From a virus: DNA of 26,279 nt. Made by a program: the position numbers and the translations under genes. Location: IMG/VR virus record IMGVR_UViG_3300030102_005480, positions 1 through 26,279 of that record. One strand, written 5' to 3'. Positions 13,033 through 19,393 of this stretch are shown piece after piece (position 1 is the stretch's first letter; every line of letters starts with the position of its first letter). The notes under the pieces were generated by a model. The model did no database searches, was not told the origin of the DNA, and worked only from the letters and a program-made list of their open reading frames with translations.

Positions 13033-13181
13033 TGGAGTACGTTATTCACATCAGCAAAAAGGGTGGTGAGTGTTTCGCTTACCACTCTACAAAAGATAAG
13101 TCAGAATTAGATAGGCTTGTTGGCAAGTATCTAAGGATGAAGGGTATAACAATTGAAGTAAAGAAAAGGTTTTTAACATGA
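13032..13181 (+). CDS. Small hypothetical protein (GTG start)
   Basis: A 49-residue basic protein (VEYVIHISKKGGECFAYHST and after) with a GTG start overlapping the previous stop by one base (TAGTG). It ends in an ATGA overlap with the next gene. The tight fit on both sides supports it. Confidence 0.6.
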   Translation: MEYVIHISKKGGECFAYHSTKDKSELDRLVGKYLRMKGITIEVKKRFLT

Positions 13182-13591
13182 CAAATTTTACAAGAGAACA
13201 ACTAAAAACATTACGTGCTGAGATAAACTCATTACTACTAACACATAACTTTGAGGAAACTTGTGATTTAAAAATAAAAACTCTTGTTGATAGCTGCACC
13301 TACAGTGGTGGCGAGGCTACATTCAAAGTAAAAGTATTACTTGATGGGGCAGAGACTAAAGAAGAAAAGGATCTAAAGAAAATGGCTATCCTAGCTAGAT
13401 TAGATACATCTAAGATACACGAATACATAGACCATAGGTCAGTCAGGTATCGTATGCAGCTAGTAGGCTACAAAACTAAAGCAAGGAAAATGCCTTGGAT
13501 TGTAAAGGATCTTTTGTCTATGTCTGGGAATGAGTACAAGCTCACTGATGCACAAGCTAGACAGTGGTTCGAGTATGAGGTGCAGCCATGA
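13178..13591 (+). CDS. Hypothetical protein
   Basis: A 137-residue basic protein with N-terminal helices (TREQLKTLRAEINSLLLTHN), a beta-rich middle (TYSGGEATFKVKVLLDGAET) and a C-terminal helical part. AAAGG lies upstream of the ATG. It is coupled on both sides by ATGA overlaps. The layout of a helix plus a strand-rich domain does not point to a known family. Confidence 0.7.
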   Translation: MTNFTREQLKTLRAEINSLLLTHNFEETCDLKIKTLVDSCTYSGGEATFKVKVLLDGAETKEEKDLKKMAILARLDTSKIHEYIDHRSVRYRMQLVGYKTKARKMPWIVKDLLSMSGNEYKLTDAQARQWFEYEVQP

Positions 13592-13764
13592 GATACAAAG
13601 ACATTACAGTAGAAGCAGATGATCTAGAGTGTGACGAAACAGACACAATCTATAAAGCAATTAAAAATCATATCTTGGATGTTGGGATTGCAACACCTAA
13701 AACATTAACAGGATTTAACTGGAGACTAGACGTTAGAATGAGGATGGATAACTATGACACCTAG
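13588..13764 (+). CDS. Small hypothetical protein
   Basis: A 58-residue acidic protein (MRYKDITVEADDLECDETDT). It begins by ATGA overlap with the preceding gene and overlaps the next one by 11 bases. It fills an otherwise empty 160-base gap. Confidence 0.6.
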   Translation: MRYKDITVEADDLECDETDTIYKAIKNHILDVGIATPKTLTGFNWRLDVRMRMDNYDT

Positions 13765-13954
13765 AATACAAGAGATGTACAAAGACATATACTACGCAGA
13801 CTATGACGATGTAGAGATAGATCAACTAATTGTAGGACTGCTAGGTAGTAGAATGAACTTAGCAAGTTGGCACAATGTCTCAGAGACAGTGAGCAGCTAC
13901 AAGCTAGACGATCAGATAGAACTAGACTTTGAACCAGAGGATAACTTGAGATGA
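13754..13954 (+). CDS. Small acidic hypothetical protein
   Basis: A 66-residue strongly acidic protein (YKDIYYADYDDVEIDQLIVG) with an acidic tail FEPEDNLR. GAGGA stands upstream. It belongs to a run of acidic, Tyr-rich products reaching to 15535. Confidence 0.62.
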   Translation: MTPRIQEMYKDIYYADYDDVEIDQLIVGLLGSRMNLASWHNVSETVSSYKLDDQIELDFEPEDNLR

Positions 13955-14280
13955 TACTATACAAGTCAAGTAAAGGACAGTGGGTTGGTACTCAGCGTGA
14001 CGCTCAGAGATACTTCCCTAAAGACTGGAAGCAAGTCGATGTGCCAGTGTCTAAGGTTTACCTTATCGAGTTCTTAAATGAGAACAAGGTAGGGGCTACA
14101 CAGACTGAGCAACAACAGCCAGTGGTGGTAGCACCTGACCCAGAACAAATAGACCCAGAAGCTTATGGTTGGGTGTCCTGGGCATACGAGACGCTCAAGC
14201 GTGGAGATAAACATGAAGCACTCAAAATGCTAGAGCGAGGATTAAGTAAACAGAAGGAACTACAAAATGAAACTAATTAA
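13951..14280 (+). CDS. Hypothetical protein
   Basis: A 109-residue protein with a small N-terminal domain (MILYKSSKGQWVGTQRDAQR), a Gln/Pro-rich linker near 55-70 and a C-terminal helical hairpin (AYETLKRGDKHEALKMLERG) resembling one tetratricopeptide-type repeat. It is coupled to the previous gene by ATGA. Confidence 0.68.
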   Translation: MILYKSSKGQWVGTQRDAQRYFPKDWKQVDVPVSKVYLIEFLNENKVGATQTEQQQPVVVAPDPEQIDPEAYGWVSWAYETLKRGDKHEALKMLERGLSKQKELQNETN

Positions 14281-14470
14281 AGTCAGAGTAAATAAAACAA
14301 TAGAGTATGAAGTGTCTGTGCCTGTGCAGGAAGATCACAGATATGAACACATAGCAGACTACTTACAAACTATAGACTGGAATAAAGAGATAAAAGTATC
14401 ACCACAAAACTATAAACACATAGCAGAATACTATGACTGGTTAGACTGGGAGGCAGTACAAAATGGATAG
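14267..14470 (+). CDS. Small acidic Trp/Tyr-rich protein, paralogue A
   Basis: A 67-residue acidic protein. It opens with a beta strand pair (MKLIKVRVNKTIEYEVSVPV) and ends in NYKHIAEYYDWLDWEAV. The protein at 14794-15018 has the same plan: MRIRVKAEETVYLEYFVDVP at the start and YDWEEV near the end. The two are probably duplicates separated by one gene. The dense acidic and aromatic surface resembles DNA-mimic proteins, but this is only compositional. Confidence 0.65.
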   Translation: MKLIKVRVNKTIEYEVSVPVQEDHRYEHIADYLQTIDWNKEIKVSPQNYKHIAEYYDWLDWEAVQNG

Positions 14471-14792
14471 TAATGAAATAATGAAAGCAATAGAAGGAGC
14501 TAAGACTGTGAAAAACAAAGAAGTAAAATTAAAGACAAAGCTAACTCGTAATGAGGTGGCAGACCTACTCGAAGTATACCGAATCATGGATGATATATGT
14601 GATGATTTTAAAGAGATGTTTGATACTGATCTTAGTAAGGTACGTAAGTTAGAAGAGATGTCATACACATTGAAGAACATGTTTGATTTCAGACCACGTA
14701 TAGGCGAGGACGGTAGCCCTAATCACTGGCGTCCATACGTTCTTCCTGATGATGAAGAAGCATGGTTTCATAAACCAGAGAAGGATGAATAA
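14463..14792 (+). CDS. Hypothetical protein
   Basis: A 109-residue charged helical protein (KLKTKLTRNEVADLLEVYRI) with an acidic C-terminus (YVLPDDEEAWFHKPEKDE). It overlaps the previous gene by 8 bases and sits between two paralogous acidic proteins. Confidence 0.68.
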   Translation: MDSNEIMKAIEGAKTVKNKEVKLKTKLTRNEVADLLEVYRIMDDICDDFKEMFDTDLSKVRKLEEMSYTLKNMFDFRPRIGEDGSPNHWRPYVLPDDEEAWFHKPEKDE

Positions 14793-14793
14793 A

Positions 14794-15018
14794 ATGAGGA
14801 TACGAGTAAAAGCAGAAGAGACTGTCTATCTGGAATACTTTGTTGATGTACCAGAAGAGATAGTAGAACAAAGTAAAGAGAGAATATCTAAGACTTACTT
14901 AAAGAATGCTATCCATAACTGGATAGAGGAAAATGAATCGGAGTTTAACTACCAAGACTATGACAGTGTTAAAGAGTGGTATGATTGGGAAGAGGTAGGA
15001 GATGAGTGGAACAATTGA
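14794..15018 (+). CDS. Small acidic Trp/Tyr-rich protein, paralogue B
   Basis: A 74-residue protein with about 20 acidic and 8 basic residues. It starts MRIRVKAEETVYLEYFVDVP and ends in an aromatic/acidic stretch (SVKEWYDWEEVGDEWNN). I chose the ATG at 14794, with AAGGA eight bases upstream, two bases after the previous stop. It is paralogous in layout to 14267-14470. Confidence 0.66.
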   Translation: MRIRVKAEETVYLEYFVDVPEEIVEQSKERISKTYLKNAIHNWIEENESEFNYQDYDSVKEWYDWEEVGDEWNN

Positions 15019-15056
15019 AAACTAGTTTTGGAATTGAAATGAAAGAGGAGAAAAGT

Positions 15057-15275
15057 ATGGCAGATAAAACATACGAAAAAATATTTGCAAAACTATCAGG
15101 ACATTTTCTGACTCAGGAATTACCTGATAACTGGAGAGACTTTGATGAGGACTACCTAGAAGAATGGTTTACTGAGTGTGCACTGGATACCTACCAGTAT
15201 TGGGAGTGGGATGAAGTGTATGATATGATTGACAGAATAGTATTTGATTTAATTAAGTTAGGAGTAAAACTATGA
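15057..15275 (+). CDS. Small very acidic hypothetical protein
   Basis: A 72-residue protein with roughly 18 acidic and 7 basic residues and several Trp (DNWRDFDEDYLEEWFTECAL). The start is the ATG at 15057 behind a textbook GAGGAG site; upstream GTG 15006 and ATG 15039 are in frame but worse placed. It ends by ATGA overlap with the next gene. Confidence 0.65.
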   Translation: MADKTYEKIFAKLSGHFLTQELPDNWRDFDEDYLEEWFTECALDTYQYWEWDEVYDMIDRIVFDLIKLGVKL

Positions 15276-15535
15276 ACACCAGAATGTTTAACTACAAGAA
15301 CCAGTCAGTGATGTTTATAAACTGTAGTCTTGATCACTGCTACAACACTGCTGATTACATGATAAAGAGAGAAAAAAATAACGGATACTGGAAGCCTAGA
15401 CTTTATGATGATTACGATCAGGATCATCCATCAGTCGAGAGCATCTATGATTGGGTTGAAATAAAGGACAGTGTTACTGACCTAGTACCTATCACTGCTG
15501 AAGAAGTGGAGAAAGCATACAATGAGCTACGATAA
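15272..15535 (+). CDS. Hypothetical protein
   Basis: An 87-residue acidic, Tyr-rich protein (MNTRMFNYKNQSVMFINCSL) with a YDWVEI piece near residue 63. That echoes the YDW motifs of the two acidic paralogues upstream. It is coupled by ATGA at its start and overlaps the next gene by 14 bases. Confidence 0.65.
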   Translation: MNTRMFNYKNQSVMFINCSLDHCYNTADYMIKREKNNGYWKPRLYDDYDQDHPSVESIYDWVEIKDSVTDLVPITAEEVEKAYNELR

Positions 15536-15929
15536 ATGGATCATGATTGAGGGTGGTACAAAGAGCCAACAGAAGTATGCCATAAGTATGATCATGTTCT
15601 TTAAGAATAAGTTCGACATAGATCCATACATAGAGGTATGCTTTCGAGGACAGAGTCACAGTATAGGTGGATGCATCCAGATGGAAGAGGGTGAGTATCG
15701 GATAGACTTAGACAGATCTATGAGGCTCAGAGATATGCTTACGACACTGGCTCACGAACTGGTGCACGTCAAACAGTACGAGTGTGGAGAGCTAACACAG
15801 AACAGTGAGGACAACATACCATACTGGGATAAACCCTCAGAGATAGAAGCCTATGGGCGTGAGGTAGGACTGTTTATTACTTGGGCAGAGGAAAATAATT
15901 TAGGCAACAAAACCTGGGCACAAAGGTAG
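15522..15929 (+). CDS. Putative HExxH zinc metallopeptidase
   Basis: A 135-residue protein with a zinc-binding HELVH motif (His78, Glu79, His82) in LTTLAHELVHVKQY. A likely third ligand is Glu109 in PSEIEAYGRE, 27 residues on. This is the gluzincin layout, seen also in SprT-like and ImmA-like proteins. It has no signal peptide, so it would act in the cytoplasm and could cleave a host or phage regulator. The gene ends the first rightward cluster, directly before a new control region. Confidence 0.72.
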   Translation: MSYDKWIMIEGGTKSQQKYAISMIMFFKNKFDIDPYIEVCFRGQSHSIGGCIQMEEGEYRIDLDRSMRLRDMLTTLAHELVHVKQYECGELTQNSEDNIPYWDKPSEIEAYGREVGLFITWAEENNLGNKTWAQR

Positions 15930-15950
15930 AAGTAGTAGGAGGTACAATCT

Positions 15951-16019
15951 TTGACACCATATATTGTGTTGGTATGTTGTATAGCTTTTTACATTTGGGC
16001 TTTCTATATGTTGAGATAG
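15951..16019 (+). CDS. 22-residue hydrophobic microprotein (TTG start)
   Basis: A TTG at 15951 lies seven bases after a perfect AGGAGG and opens a 22-residue frame (TPYIVLVCCIAFYIWAFYML plus Arg), a single membrane helix. A consensus ribosome binding site with no other start nearby is hard to explain otherwise. The size makes it tentative. Confidence 0.4.
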   Translation: MTPYIVLVCCIAFYIWAFYMLR

Positions 16020-16119
16020 GTGAGACAACTTGCCCCACTTGAAATAAAAACAACAGTTGCCAACTAATAACTAAAGGTTATACCTAAAGTATACTAATAT
16101 TTATTATTCTTATATAAGA

Positions 16120-16136
16120 TATAATACTTTAAGTAT
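16120..16136 (+). promoter_or_regulatory. Probable promoter and TACTTTAAGTA operator-like site
   Basis: A perfect -10 TATAAT (16120-16125) runs directly into the dyad ATACTT-T-AAGTAT (16124-16136), placed where the transcript would begin. The first gene starts 25 bases later. No clear -35 is visible, the upstream sequence being A/T only. The dyad is the same as those in the 9368-9538 region. The 230-base gap also holds a related half site at 16084-16095. Confidence 0.5.
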
Positions 16137-16160
16137 AACTAAAAGAAAGGGACTAACAGT

Positions 16161-16397
16161 ATGAATAATGATGAAGATGATACAGAAGAGGTGATGTTTT
16201 TATCTGTTGATGAAATCAATAATCTTCTGGATAGACTTAAAAAAAGAGATAAAGATATTGTTGAATTAATTATTGAACAGAACAACACATTACTTGATGC
16301 TGTTGTTGACCTTCAATGGTTCATGAAAGAAAAGGGACTTACCTCTAAACAGTTCAAGGCTTGGATGGAGGAAAAAGATTTGAGGACATATCACTGA
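16161..16397 (+). CDS. Small acidic helical protein
   Basis: A 78-residue acidic protein, mainly one long coiled-coil-like helix (EINNLLDRLKKRDKDIVELI). GAAAGGGA precedes the start. It is the first gene behind the 16120 promoter and ends in a TGATG junction with the next gene. Confidence 0.68.
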   Translation: MNNDEDDTEEVMFLSVDEINNLLDRLKKRDKDIVELIIEQNNTLLDAVVDLQWFMKEKGLTSKQFKAWMEEKDLRTYH

Positions 16398-16582
16398 TGA
16401 GACATTTGAAATATGAACATGAAAAGGTAGTAGCCATTGAGTCATACATCAACGATCTGCAAAGAGACATTGATGATCTAGAATGGGATGGTGAACAAAA
16501 GAAAGCAGACAACCTCAGAAGAATACTGGAGGATGTCATAGAACAAAGGGACAAGGGTGAAGTATACTACCCAATGTTTTAA
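16397..16582 (+). CDS. Small helical hypothetical protein
   Basis: A 61-residue charged helical protein (EKVVAIESYINDLQRDIDDL). I chose the ATG at 16397, which overlaps the previous stop by one base. An in-frame ATG at 16361 lies inside the previous gene. No family recognised. Confidence 0.64.
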   Translation: MRHLKYEHEKVVAIESYINDLQRDIDDLEWDGEQKKADNLRRILEDVIEQRDKGEVYYPMF

Positions 16583-16596
16583 AAGGAAACAAAGAG

Positions 16597-16770
16597 ATGA
16601 TGTATATATTAGTATGGATGCAGTTATTCAGTACACAGTCTGTTGAACACTATCAGTTGGGATCGTATGCTACTCTGGAAGAGTGTACAGCAGCACTGAG
16701 CAAAGCAGCAGTGATGATAACACACAAGTCAGAGACAGTGGCTTGCCTAGAAGTGGAGACACAACAGTGA
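16597..16770 (+). CDS. Small exported Cys-containing protein
   Basis: A 57-residue protein with a hydrophobic start (MMYILVWMQLFSTQSVEHYQ), then GSYATLEECTAALSKAA and a C-terminal VACLEV. The pattern of membrane-targeted start, (F/Y)ATxEEC and a distal Cys matches the protein at 5445-5639 on the other arm. It ends by GTGA overlap with the cell wall hydrolase, so the two may act together in the periplasm. Confidence 0.6.
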   Translation: MMYILVWMQLFSTQSVEHYQLGSYATLEECTAALSKAAVMITHKSETVACLEVETQQ

Positions 16771-17162
16771 TCGCTGAGATGCTTACATGCATTGCGCTCA
16801 ACGTGTATTACGAGGCACGTAGTGAGCCATTGGAAAGTCAGATAGGTGTGGCTCATGTTGTCCTCAATCGTGTAGCCAGTGACAAGTTTCCTGATGATGC
16901 ATGTTCTGTGGTATATCAAGGTCTGGAGAAAGGTATAGGTAGGTGTCAATTTAGTTGGTACTGTGACGGTAAGTCAGATAAACCAAAGGATGAAATAGCA
17001 TGGGCATTTTCAAAATTGGTTGCACACAACGTAGTGCGTGGATACATGAAGGACAACACTGATGGGTCTGTCTACTATCATGCTAATTATGTTAATCCAT
17101 TTTGGAATAAACACTACAAACACACTGTAACTTTAGGATCACACATATTTTATAAGGAGTAG
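16767..17162 (+). CDS. SleB-type cell wall hydrolase
   Basis: A 131-residue Hydrolase_2 family enzyme related to spore-cortex lytic protein SleB, acting on the glycan strand of peptidoglycan. It shows the full family pattern: CIALNVYYEARSE with the catalytic Glu near residue 16, GVAHVVLNRV, a CQFSWYCDG block, the YYHANYVNPFW block and a final GSHIFY. The likely start is GTG at 16767, overlapping the previous stop as GTGA; ATG at 16779 is possible. No signal peptide. This is a second wall hydrolase besides the M15 endolysin, on the opposite transcript, so it may serve DNA entry or early wall remodelling. Confidence 0.88.
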   Translation: MIAEMLTCIALNVYYEARSEPLESQIGVAHVVLNRVASDKFPDDACSVVYQGLEKGIGRCQFSWYCDGKSDKPKDEIAWAFSKLVAHNVVRGYMKDNTDGSVYYHANYVNPFWNKHYKHTVTLGSHIFYKE

Positions 17163-17165
17163 ATA

Positions 17166-17381
17166 ATGCAACCAAAAGAAGTACCCAGTCATGTTCGTAT
17201 TCGATATGAACCCACCTTAAAACAGAAGGGAAGGAAGTGTAAACTGTACGGTAAAACATTTCTCAACATGGCAGAGGCAGCACGATACTGGGGTATCACT
17301 TATGCTTGGGCAACAGAACAAATAAACAAGGGATGGAATCAAGATGGCTTTCCCCCCAAAGCAAGGAAGGATTATAAATGA
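17166..17381 (+). CDS. Small basic protein, possible helix-turn-helix
   Basis: A 71-residue basic protein. LYGKTFLNMAEAARYWGITY followed by AWATEQINKGW looks like a helix-turn-helix of the kind fused to phage homing nucleases (NUMOD-like), but without a nuclease. AAGGAG precedes the ATG. It overlaps the next gene by ATGA. Confidence 0.65.
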   Translation: MQPKEVPSHVRIRYEPTLKQKGRKCKLYGKTFLNMAEAARYWGITYAWATEQINKGWNQDGFPPKARKDYK

Positions 17382-17542
17382 ATTGTTGGCACTGTCATAC
17401 TAAATTAACTTGGGGTGGTGATCACGATATTGACGAAGAGACTACACTCTTTGGTGACTACAGTATGGTTACTAATCTTACTTGTCCTGAGTGTGACTCA
17501 TTCGTTTTAGTTTATTTACCAAAGGATGATGAAGATGAGTGA
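17378..17542 (+). CDS. Zinc-ribbon microprotein
   Basis: A 54-residue protein with CWHC near the N-terminus and CPEC near residue 36, a four-Cys zinc-ribbon pair. An acidic tail (KDDEDE) follows. It is coupled by ATGA to the preceding gene and overlaps the next by 8 bases. Possibly a transcription or host-binding factor. Confidence 0.62.
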   Translation: MNCWHCHTKLTWGGDHDIDEETTLFGDYSMVTNLTCPECDSFVLVYLPKDDEDE

Positions 17543-17684
17543 GCAGTACTGTACAACAAAAGGATTAGGGTGGGCTTTCATTACCTGTGTATTCTTTATC
17601 CTGGGCATACCAGTCTTGATGTGGTTAGCTTTGGAAGGGGCTGACTGGTATACCAAGTTTGACTTAATGAATCCGATGTGGTAA
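17535..17684 (+). CDS. 49-residue membrane protein
   Basis: A short protein with one clear membrane helix (GWAFITCVFFILGIPVLMWL) and a short polar C-terminus. It overlaps the zinc-ribbon gene by 8 bases. It could be an infection-phase membrane protein; no family. Confidence 0.55.
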   Translation: MSEQYCTTKGLGWAFITCVFFILGIPVLMWLALEGADWYTKFDLMNPMW

Positions 17685-17688
17685 CGCT

Positions 17689-17826
17689 ATGAATGAACCG
17701 AAAGAATGGCACGTTGACAGGAGGAAGGGAATCTCGAAAGAGATAAGGCCAATGACCAAGGAAGAACGACAAAGAGCGAAAGAAAAGGAACAAGCAAATG
17801 ACAGCAGCAGTGAACAGCAACAATGA
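17689..17826 (+). CDS. Small charged hypothetical protein
   Basis: A 45-residue very polar protein (MNEPKEWHVDRRKGISKEIR) ending in Ser/Gln-rich SSSEQQQ. It overlaps the primase start by 29 bases in another frame. It fits the operon spacing, but low complexity keeps it tentative. Confidence 0.5.
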   Translation: MNEPKEWHVDRRKGISKEIRPMTKEERQRAKEKEQANDSSSEQQQ

Positions 17827-19393
17827 GATTACACATCAACCATGTCCTTTCGAGGATTGTGCAAGTTCAGATGCATTCAGCTACAACCTAGTCACCAAGG
17901 TAGGAAAGTGTCACTCCTGTAACAGGGGCTACCCAAACTCAGACAAAAAGTTTGATTGGGCAGAGGCAACATATCCACCACCACCGCCCAAAGTAGATCT
18001 ACGAAACGTCAAAGTAATCTCAGGTAGACACGAGGGTATCAGAGGATTAGATGAGGACGTAGCTAAACTCTACAACATTCAGTTACAGATAGGCGAAGGT
18101 GGTGAGCCAGTACGCTACGCTTTCAAGTACAAAGATAATGTTAAGTATCGTGGCTATCACGAGAAGAAGTTCTGGACAAAAGAACGTGGATCACTGACAG
18201 AACTATTTGGCCCTGAGTTCAACGCAGGATCTAGCAAACGTATATACATTACTGAGGGTGAGTTTGATGCAGCCAGTCTGTATCAGGTCTTAGGTAAATC
18301 TTACCCAGTAAAGTCACTGCCAAGTGCAGCACTGTCAGAGAAGTTTATCAAGGATAACTTTGATTATCTCAACGCTTTTGAGATGGTGGTCTACGCAGGT
18401 GAATTAGATGCAGCAGGTCAGGGTGCAGCACAGAAACTCTACAGCATGATGCCTGAGAAGTTTTACTATGTGCCTATGTCCAAGCACAAGGATGCCAATG
18501 AGTTCCTGATGGAAGGGGATGAGTCAGACCTAAAGTGGGCAGCACTCAAGCCACAGAGATTTGCACCAGACAACTTCTTTGTTGGAGACTTGGAAGTAGA
18601 GAAGGCTATTACTACTGAGAATCCTTACGAGTATGTACCGACAGGACACACTGGTATTGATGATAAGATCAGAGGACTGGTAAAGGGTGGACTCACGTTC
18701 ATCAAAGCACTCAGAGGTCAGGGTAAGACTGAGCTAGTCAGATACTTTGAGGTAGGGCTTCTCAAACAGAACACGAGACTTGCTCTTCTACATATGGAAG
18801 AGATGAAGTCTACAACCTACAGGGCAATGGCAACCTACGAACTAGGATGGAATGTCAGAACCAAAGAGGATGCAATCACTACAGGATTCAGTGAGGATCA
18901 GGTAATCAAAGCAGCACAGAAGATGGCAGGTGGTGAGAACACAGTTATCTTTGAGATGCGGAGCCATGATGATCCAATGCAACTCCTGGACTACGTTAGG
19001 CTTGCAGCAACAGTGTATGGTGCAGAGTACATCTTCATAGATCACGTCCAACGTTTAGCCTATCTATCAAACTCTGGTGTTGATGCAGCAACCAGTACTC
19101 TGACAACTCTTGGTTCACGAATGGCACAGCTTGCCAAAGAATTAAATATAGGTGTGGTATTTATATCACAGGTTAATGATGATGGACGCACCAAGTATGC
19201 AGCATCCCTTGAGGAAGAAGCTATCGTCTGTATAAAACTCAATAGAAATACTGAGTCAGAGGATGATGTGGAAAGAAACACAACCCATTTTATTGTTGAT
19301 AAGAACAGACCCTTTGCCAAGCTAGGTAATGCAGGGTCAGTGTTCTATGATCCTGAGACTACAGTTCTTGAAGAGGTAGTGTTCAACGTATGA
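17798..19393 (+). CDS. Bifunctional primase-helicase (T7 gp4-like)
   Basis: A 531-residue replicative primase-helicase. Zinc-binding Cys lie at 16, 21, 38 and 41. A TOPRIM primase core follows, with ITEGEFD at 151-157 and a second motif AGELDAAG at 200-207, where T7 has DMD. The helicase domain starts near 280: Walker A ALRGQGKT at 304-311, an HMEE block, Walker B YIFIDH with Asp415, and the sensor VFISQVN with Gln458. It unwinds DNA at the fork and primes the lagging strand for the polymerase encoded next, with which it shares an ATGA junction. AAGGA lies upstream of the ATG. Confidence 0.93.
   Translation: MTAAVNSNNEITHQPCPFEDCASSDAFSYNLVTKVGKCHSCNRGYPNSDKKFDWAEATYPPPPPKVDLRNVKVISGRHEGIRGLDEDVAKLYNIQLQIGEGGEPVRYAFKYKDNVKYRGYHEKKFWTKERGSLTELFGPEFNAGSSKRIYITEGEFDAASLYQVLGKSYPVKSLPSAALSEKFIKDNFDYLNAFEMVVYAGELDAAGQGAAQKLYSMMPEKFYYVPMSKHKDANEFLMEGDESDLKWAALKPQRFAPDNFFVGDLEVEKAITTENPYEYVPTGHTGIDDKIRGLVKGGLTFIKALRGQGKTELVRYFEVGLLKQNTRLALLHMEEMKSTTYRAMATYELGWNVRTKEDAITTGFSEDQVIKAAQKMAGGENTVIFEMRSHDDPMQLLDYVRLAATVYGAEYIFIDHVQRLAYLSNSGVDAATSTLTTLGSRMAQLAKELNIGVVFISQVNDDGRTKYAASLEEEAIVCIKLNRNTESEDDVERNTTHFIVDKNRPFAKLGNAGSVFYDPETTVLEEVVFNV

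Noticed and set aside
16653-16949. Leftward 98-codon frame opposite the SleB gene
   Set aside because: It lies opposite a gene with strong family motifs and has no start signal.
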